A stretch of DNA of 64,000 nucleotides from Amphibalanus amphitrite (Eukaryota; Arthropoda; Thecostraca; Balanomorpha; Balanidae). The stretch is taken from contig NW_024881533.1 of the NCBI RefSeq assembly GCF_019059575.1, forward strand, positions 186,001-250,000, given 5' to 3'. Under the pieces are notes generated by a model. That model saw only the letters and a program-made list of their open reading frames with translations, did no database searches and was not told the DNA's origin. Every line of letters starts with the position of its first letter. Within the stretch, counting starts at the first letter, position 1. Positions 58,190 to 64,000 of this stretch are shown piece after piece. A program made the translations under genes and the position numbers.

Positions 58190-60144
58190 GTATCACCCCA
58201 ACTTCTTTGAATAAAACACTACGGCGAATAATCGATGATTCATTCACATCCAAGAGCTCAATTAACTATGGTATTGTGGTTGATTTTGGAAAGGTTAATG
58301 TTCGATTTACTCAGGCTGTCTGAATGGGAAAATACTAAAAGCGTTTTTTTATCATAAACTACATAAATTTTATGGGTAATAAAGTGCCTGGTGCCTAATT
58401 CAGCTTTATTTATGTAGATTAAGTATCCCAGTGTTTATCGGCATTCACATTGAATGTGTTCACTTGAAGCAGCCGGGTGAATTAATTGATTAAATTGGTT
58501 CATTGATCGAAAACGCTATCGGATGTAGGAAGTGAACAACACTTTTTGGCTGGCTTAACGATTTTCTCAATGTGGAATGATCTTGCCTCATTTACCAGCA
58601 ATCACAGTGACATGCGCGTAATGCGTATAGGAATTAGGAACAGTAAGTATTATCAAGAGCAATCGTTCAGTCAGCGTAACTTTGGCGAGCAGTTCCTTTT
58701 TATTGGTGTGAGGTCACAAAGTCGGTTTGACGTGACATTGGGCTGGGATCACGTAAGGTGACCTTCACTGGGTGCGACGTTCAACAGTGGCTCTACCTGC
58801 GGCCGTTTTTGGAATAATCGATAAAAAACTAGATGGGGGGGGGGGGGGTGGCGTAATAAGGCAGAGAGGTGGGCACACTCTCCGGTGCTGAATAATGCCT
58901 CTTATATGCACAGTTCGTAGGAAAGTAATTTCATCCATAAAATAAATTTGAAATACCATTCGGAAGTTGATGGTGAGCTCATTCCAATGATGCAATTTTA
59001 TTAATTGAAATCGTTCGATGGCATTTTAAAAAATCTGTTTTTGTACGAGAGGTATCCTGGATATTCCTGAAATCGTAAGGCATATTTTTCGAGTTTCACT
59101 GAAAACTGAGCGCCAAAAGACCACTAATTGACGAAAATATGCTTAAATACTCATATATGTCTTCCACAGCCGACAATAAGGCAAAATCACACAGCTCAGC
59201 CTCACGATGAGCCAAAGTCAGACCCCCAGATGCGTGAAAATGACCCTTATCGACTCGCCGGCCCGGCGCTCTCGGCCCGCCTGACCGGCCACGGAATGGA
59301 CGTTTTGGCTGTTGCTTTACTTAGCCAGGCGTCATATTTGGAAGTTTAACGGTGCAAGTCGGAATTTGAGCTATTCAAATCTGGCACTTTGAACCATTTG
59401 TTCTTACGGCTGCTAGACTGAAAAAAGGCAGTAGGCACGCTAAAGAATCCTTGCATGTTTATTAGACCTGAGATGTTTAAGAATCCATTGAACATGTAAC
59501 ATATACCTATTTACCTTATGAGCATCAATGACAAATACGTTAAAAAGCTCAATTGTCCTATCTTTAGTTTTTCTTGTCGATGATAAAATGAGTAAAAGGA
59601 AATAGATCACTTCTAACAAGGGTTTTTTTTTAACTGGAATAGCAGTTTTGTAGCTTGAGCTGAGACTAGCACAAATCAGAAGCTTTTACGGCCCAACGAT
59701 CACCCGACGAAAATATTCCATTTCTCGTTCCGAAAAGAGTGCCTTGCAGAGGAATGCGTGCCTTGCTGAGGAATGCAGCCATGTCATCGTCAGCCAATCA
59801 GCATGCTGCTTACAGCCAATGGGTTTGTACCACGCAATATGATTGGTCTAAGCGTAAGAAGCTTCCGCGTCAAACAATATTTTGTGTAGAATATAGGTAG
59901 TCCTTCCTTCCTACCTATGTTAAAATATAAAAATAATATTTTTCATAAAAAGGTTTTATTTTTTCGCTGATCATTTTGAGCATAGAATCATAAATGCATT
60001 GCAAAAAAAAAACTAATTTCTGGAAAGTAAACTTAGGGAAGGCAGAAGTTCGTCGGCGATAAAGAACGTAAGCACAAAATTACCCTCGTGTAACTAAAAA
60101 GCTCAACCAAAAAAAAGGTACCTACCTACTATGTATGTACCTAC
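58190..60144. other. AT-rich unassigned DNA
   Basis: No gene or RNA recognised. A G-run lies near 58836. Short open frames have no known domain. Confidence 0.4.
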
Positions 60145-60368
60145 AGGTCTCGCGAGATTAAGCGGTAGGTTTTGCACTTCTACATTTCCGGTTATATCTC
60201 AGAAACTAATCGATCTACGATGAAGCCATTTTACACGATCATAGCCGGCTTGTAACCCAACAAGTCGATCGCATCTTCAACACTTAAAAGCTTAAGACGA
60301 CGAAGATATAGCCTGAAGTACACTAAATTTTCTAGGTGCAAAACCCACCGCTAAAACCCGCGAGACCT
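60145..60368. mobile_element. 224-bp MITE with about 33-bp imperfect inverted ends
   Basis: AGGTCTCGCGAGATTAAGCG at the left pairs with the reverse complement of CGCTAAAACCCGCGAGACCT at the right, continuing to GGTTTTGCAC on both sides. It lies just before the satellite array. Target duplication not resolved. Confidence 0.65.
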
Positions 60369-60492
60369 ATGTCCGTGAAGTTAGCGTCAGCAACAGCAAC
60401 GAATACAGCGTCGGATTCAGAATCGCTTCAAAAACCGCCATCAGGTCAATTTAGGGACGGGGAACACGAATATGACATTTATTTTGCCCTAG

Positions 60493-63400
60493 CTCCCTTC
60501 CTTCATCCCTTAATCGTCCCTTAAAGGACGGGGCGCGTCAAAAGTGCCCCAAGGCTTCGTCTGATCGCTAAAATAATGGTCGCAATCGATTCCTCGGGCC
60601 AATATCTAACCTCAGTCGAAGGTTCCAGACCTGTGCCTCCTATCCTTCATCCCTTAATCGTCCCTTAAAGGACGGGGCGCGTCAAAAGTGCCCCCAGGCT
60701 TCGTCTGATCGCCAAAATAATGGTCGCAATCGATTCCTCGGGTCAACATCTAACCTCAGTCGAAGGTTCCAGACCTGTGCCTCCTATCCTTCATCCCTTA
60801 ATCGTCCCTTAAAGGACGGGGCGCGTCAAAAGTGCCCCAAGGCTTCGTCTGATCGCCAAAATAATGGTCGCAATCTATTCCTCGGGTCAATATCTAACCT
60901 CAATCGAAGGTTCCAGACCCGTGCCTCCTATCCTTCATCCCTTAATCGTCCCTTAAAGGACGGGGCGCGTCGAAAGTGCCCCAAGGCTTCGTCTGATCGC
61001 CAAAATAATGGTCGCAATCGATTCCTCGGGTCAATATCTAACCTCAGTCGAAGGTTCCAGACCTGTGCCTCCTATCCTTCATCCCTTAATCGTCCCTTAA
61101 AGGACGGGGCGCGTCAGAAGTGCCCCAAGGCTTCGTCTGATCGCCAAAATAATGGTCGCAATCGATTCCTCGGGTCAATATCTAACCTCAGTCGAAGGTT
61201 CCAGACCTGTGCCTCCTATTCTTCATCCCTTAATCGTCCCTTAAAGGACGGGTCGCGTCAAAAGTGCCCCAAGGCTTCGTCTGATCGCCAAAATAATAAT
61301 CGCAATCGATTCCTCGGGTCAATATCTAACCTCAGTCGAAGGTTCCAGACCTGTGCCTCCTATCCTTCATCCCTTAATCGTCCCTTAAAGGACGGGGCGC
61401 GTCAAAAGTGCCCCAAGGCTTCGTCTGATCGTCAAAATAATGGTCGCAATCGATTCCTCGGGTCAATATCTAACCTCAGTCGAAGGTTCCAGACCTGTGC
61501 CTCCTATCCTTCATCCCTTAATCGTCCCTTAAAGGACGGGGCGCGTCAAAAGTGCTCCAAGGCTTCGTCTGATCGCCAAAATAATGGTCGCAATCGATTC
61601 CTCGGGTCAATATCTAACCTCAGTCGAAGGTTCCAGACCTGTGCCTCCTATCCTTCATCCCTTAATCGTCCCTTAAAGGACGGGGCGCGTAAAAAGTGCC
61701 CCAAGGCTTCGTCTGATCGCTAAAATAATGGTCGCAATCGATTCCTCGGGTCAATATCCAAACTCAATCGAAGGTTCCAGACCTGTGCCTCCTATCCTTC
61801 ATCCCTTAATCGTCCCTTAAAAGACGTGGCGCGTCAAAAGTGCCTCAAGGCTTCGTCTGATCGCCAAAATAATGGTCGCAATCGATTCCTCGGGTCAATA
61901 TCTAACCTCAGTCGAAGGTTCCAGACCTGTGCCTCCTATCCTTCATCCCTTAATCGTCCCTTAAAGGAGGGGGCGCGTCAGAAGTGCCCCAAGGCTTCGT
62001 CTGATCGCCAAAATAATGGTCGCAATCGATTCCTCGGGTCAATATCTAACCTCAGTCGAAGGTTCCAGACCTGTGCCTCCTATCCTTCATCCCTTAATCG
62101 TCCCTTAAAGGACGGGGCGCGTCAAAAGTGCCCCAAGGCTTCGTCTGATCGCCAAAATAATGGTCGCAATCGATTCCTGGGGTCAATATCTAACCTCAGT
62201 CGAAGGTTCCAGACCTGTGCCTCCTATCCTTCATCCCTTAATCGTCCCTTAAAGGACGGGGCGCGTCAAAAGTGCCCCAAGGCTTCGTCTGATCGCTAAA
62301 ATAATGGTCGCAATCGATTCCTCGGGTCAATATCTAACCTCAGTCGAAGGTTCCAGACCTGTGCCTCCTATCCTTCATCCCTTAATCGTCCCTTAAAGGA
62401 CGGGGCGCGTCAAAAGTGCCCCAAGGCTTCGTCTGATCGCCAAAATAATGGTCGCAATCGATTCCTCAGGTCAACGTCTAACCTCAGTCGAAGGTTCCAG
62501 ACCTGTGCCTCCTATCCTTCATCCCTTAATCGTCCCTTAAAGGACGGGGCGCGTCAAAAGTGCCCCAAGGCTTCGTCTGATCGATAAAATAATAATCGCA
62601 ATCGATTCCTCGGGTCAATATCTAACCTCAGTCGAAGGTTCCAGACCTGTGCCTCCTATCCTTCATCCCTTAATCGTCCCTTAAAGGAGGGGGCGCGTCA
62701 GAAGTGCCCCAAGGCTTCGTCTGATCGCCAAAATAATGGTCGCAATCGATTCCTCGGGTCAATATCTAACCTCAGTCGAAGGTTCCAGACCTGTGCCTCC
62801 TATCCTTCATCCCTTAATCGTCCCTTAAAGGACGGGGCGCGTCAAAAGTGCCCCAAGGCTTCGTCTGATCGCCAAAATAATGGTCGCAATCGATTCCTCG
62901 GGTCAATATCTAACCTCAGTCGAAGGTTCCAGACCTGTGCCTCCTATCCTTCATCCCTTAATCGTCCCTTAAAGGACGGGGCGCGTCAAAAGTGCCCCAA
63001 GGCTTCGTCTGATCGCTAAAATAATGGTTGCAATCGATTTCTCGGGTCAATATCTAACCTCAGTCGAAGGTTCCAGACCTGTGCCTCCTATCCTTCATCC
63101 CTTAATCGTCCCTTAAAGGACGGGGCGCGTCAAAAGTGCCCCAAGGCTTCGTCTGATCGCCAAAATAATGGTCGCAATCGATTCCTCGGGTCAACGTCTA
63201 ACCTCAGTCGAAGGTTCCAGACCTGTGCCTCCTATCCTTCATCCCTTAATCGTCCCTTAAAGGACGGGGCGCGTCAAAAGTGCCCCAAGGCTTCGTCTGA
63301 TCGCTAAAATAATGGTCGCAATCGATTCCTCGGGTCAATATCCAACCTCAATCGAAGGTTCCAGACCTGTGCCTCCTATCCTTCATCCCTTAATCGTCCC

Positions 63401-64000
63401 TTAAAAGACGTGGCGCGTCAAAAGTGCCTCAAGGCTTCGTCTGATCGCCAAAATAATGGTCGCAATCGATTCCTCGGGTCAATATCTAACCTCAGTCGAA
63501 GGTTCCAGACCTGTGCCTCCTATCCTTCATCCCTTAATCGTCCCTTAAAGGAGGGGGCGCGTCAGAAGTGCCCCAAGGCTTCGTCTGATCGCCAAAATAA
63601 TGGTCGCAATCGATTCCTCGGGTCAATATCTAACCTCAGTCGAAGGTTCCAGACCTGTGCCTCCTATCCTTCATCCCTTAATCGTCCCTTAAAGGACGGG
63701 GCGCGTCAAAAGTGCCCCAAGGCTTCGTCTGATCGCCAAAATAATGGTCGCAATCGATTCCTGGGGTCAATATCTAACCTCAGTCGAAGGTTCCAGACCT
63801 GTGCCTCCTATCCTTCATCCCTTAATCGTCCCTTAAAGGACGGGGCGCGTCAAAAGTGCCCCAATGCTTCGTCTGATCGCCAAAATAATGGTCGCAATCG
63901 ATTCCTCGGGTCAATATCTAACCTCAGTCGAAGGTTCAAGACCTGTGCCTCCTATCCTTCATCCCCTAATCGTCCCTTAAAGGACGGGGCGCGTCAAAAG
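60493..64000 (+). repeat. 144-bp satellite array with an 11-monomer higher-order repeat
   Basis: About 24 head-to-tail monomers of 144 bp (for example CTTCATCCCTTAATCG at 60501, 60645 and 60789), highly similar to each other and running off the window edge. Diagnostic variants recur exactly 1,584 bases (11 monomers) apart: AAGACGTGGC at 61821 and 63405, a TTAAAGGAGGGGG form at 61961 and 63545, CCTGGGG at 62176 and 63760, and TCAATATCCAA at 61751 and 63335. Since 144 is a multiple of 3, one frame stays open as a 48-residue repeat; this is not a gene. A CGTCCCTTAAAGGACG dyad sits in every monomer. Confidence 0.97.

Noticed and set aside
60145-60160. TCTCGCGAGA as a regulatory palindrome
   Set aside because: It is part of the inverted end of the 224-bp MITE, which explains it more simply.
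61826-62299. 157-codon open frame with a 48-residue repeat in the satellite
   Set aside because: The monomer is 144 bp, a multiple of three, so a frame lacking stops persists automatically; there are no coding signals, and the array is clearly a satellite.

Overview
This window is animal nuclear DNA, most likely from an arthropod or another invertebrate. Coding sequence sits in short exons with GT/AG introns, CpG-rich blocks alternate with AT-rich DNA, and most of the sequence is repeats. The species cannot be named from the sequence alone. The one host gene I can support is the 3' end of a MYST-family histone acetyltransferase of the KAT7/HBO1 (fly chameau) type. Its last two coding exons lie on the + strand at 11198-11304 and 25144-25263, separated by a 13.8 kb intron. 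The catalytic exons are not visible upstream in the window.

Layout. 1-11197: CpG-rich and unassigned DNA holding three inverted-repeat elements (3499-4519, 7966-8652, 9881-10953). 11305-25143: the KAT7 intron, which contains a hAT-type transposon (15376-21553) with a second 8-bp-TSD transposon (16086-20381) nested in it, and a long CT tract just before the last exon. 25264-40500: KAT7 3' flank, then minisatellites (28390-29150, 29690-30090), members of a TTAA-flanked transposon family rich in AGGTCA half-sites (26533-27496, about 31770-32189, 34089-35271), and a hAT element (36877-39749) holding a reversed fragment of that family. 41400-47150: a run of CpG-island-like blocks with no gene I can name. 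47731-52775: a mariner-derived fold-back element split by a recent LTR retrotransposon (48076-52520) with apparently identical 241-bp LTRs, a 5-bp target duplication and two long overlapping ORFs. 52800-60400: small elements, several with clear target duplications, plus another full TTAA-family copy (54948-55962). 60493-64000: a 144-bp satellite array running off the window edge, organised as an 11-monomer higher-order repeat of 1584 bp.

What stands out: (1) the TTAA/AGGTCA family, whose ends carry paired motifs that match within a copy but differ between copies; (2) the mariner-derived palindrome used as an LTR-element target; (3) the satellite's higher-order structure; (4) a perfect 77-bp hairpin inside a TTAA-flanked element. 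No rRNA or tRNA gene, CRISPR array or bacterial-type operon was found.
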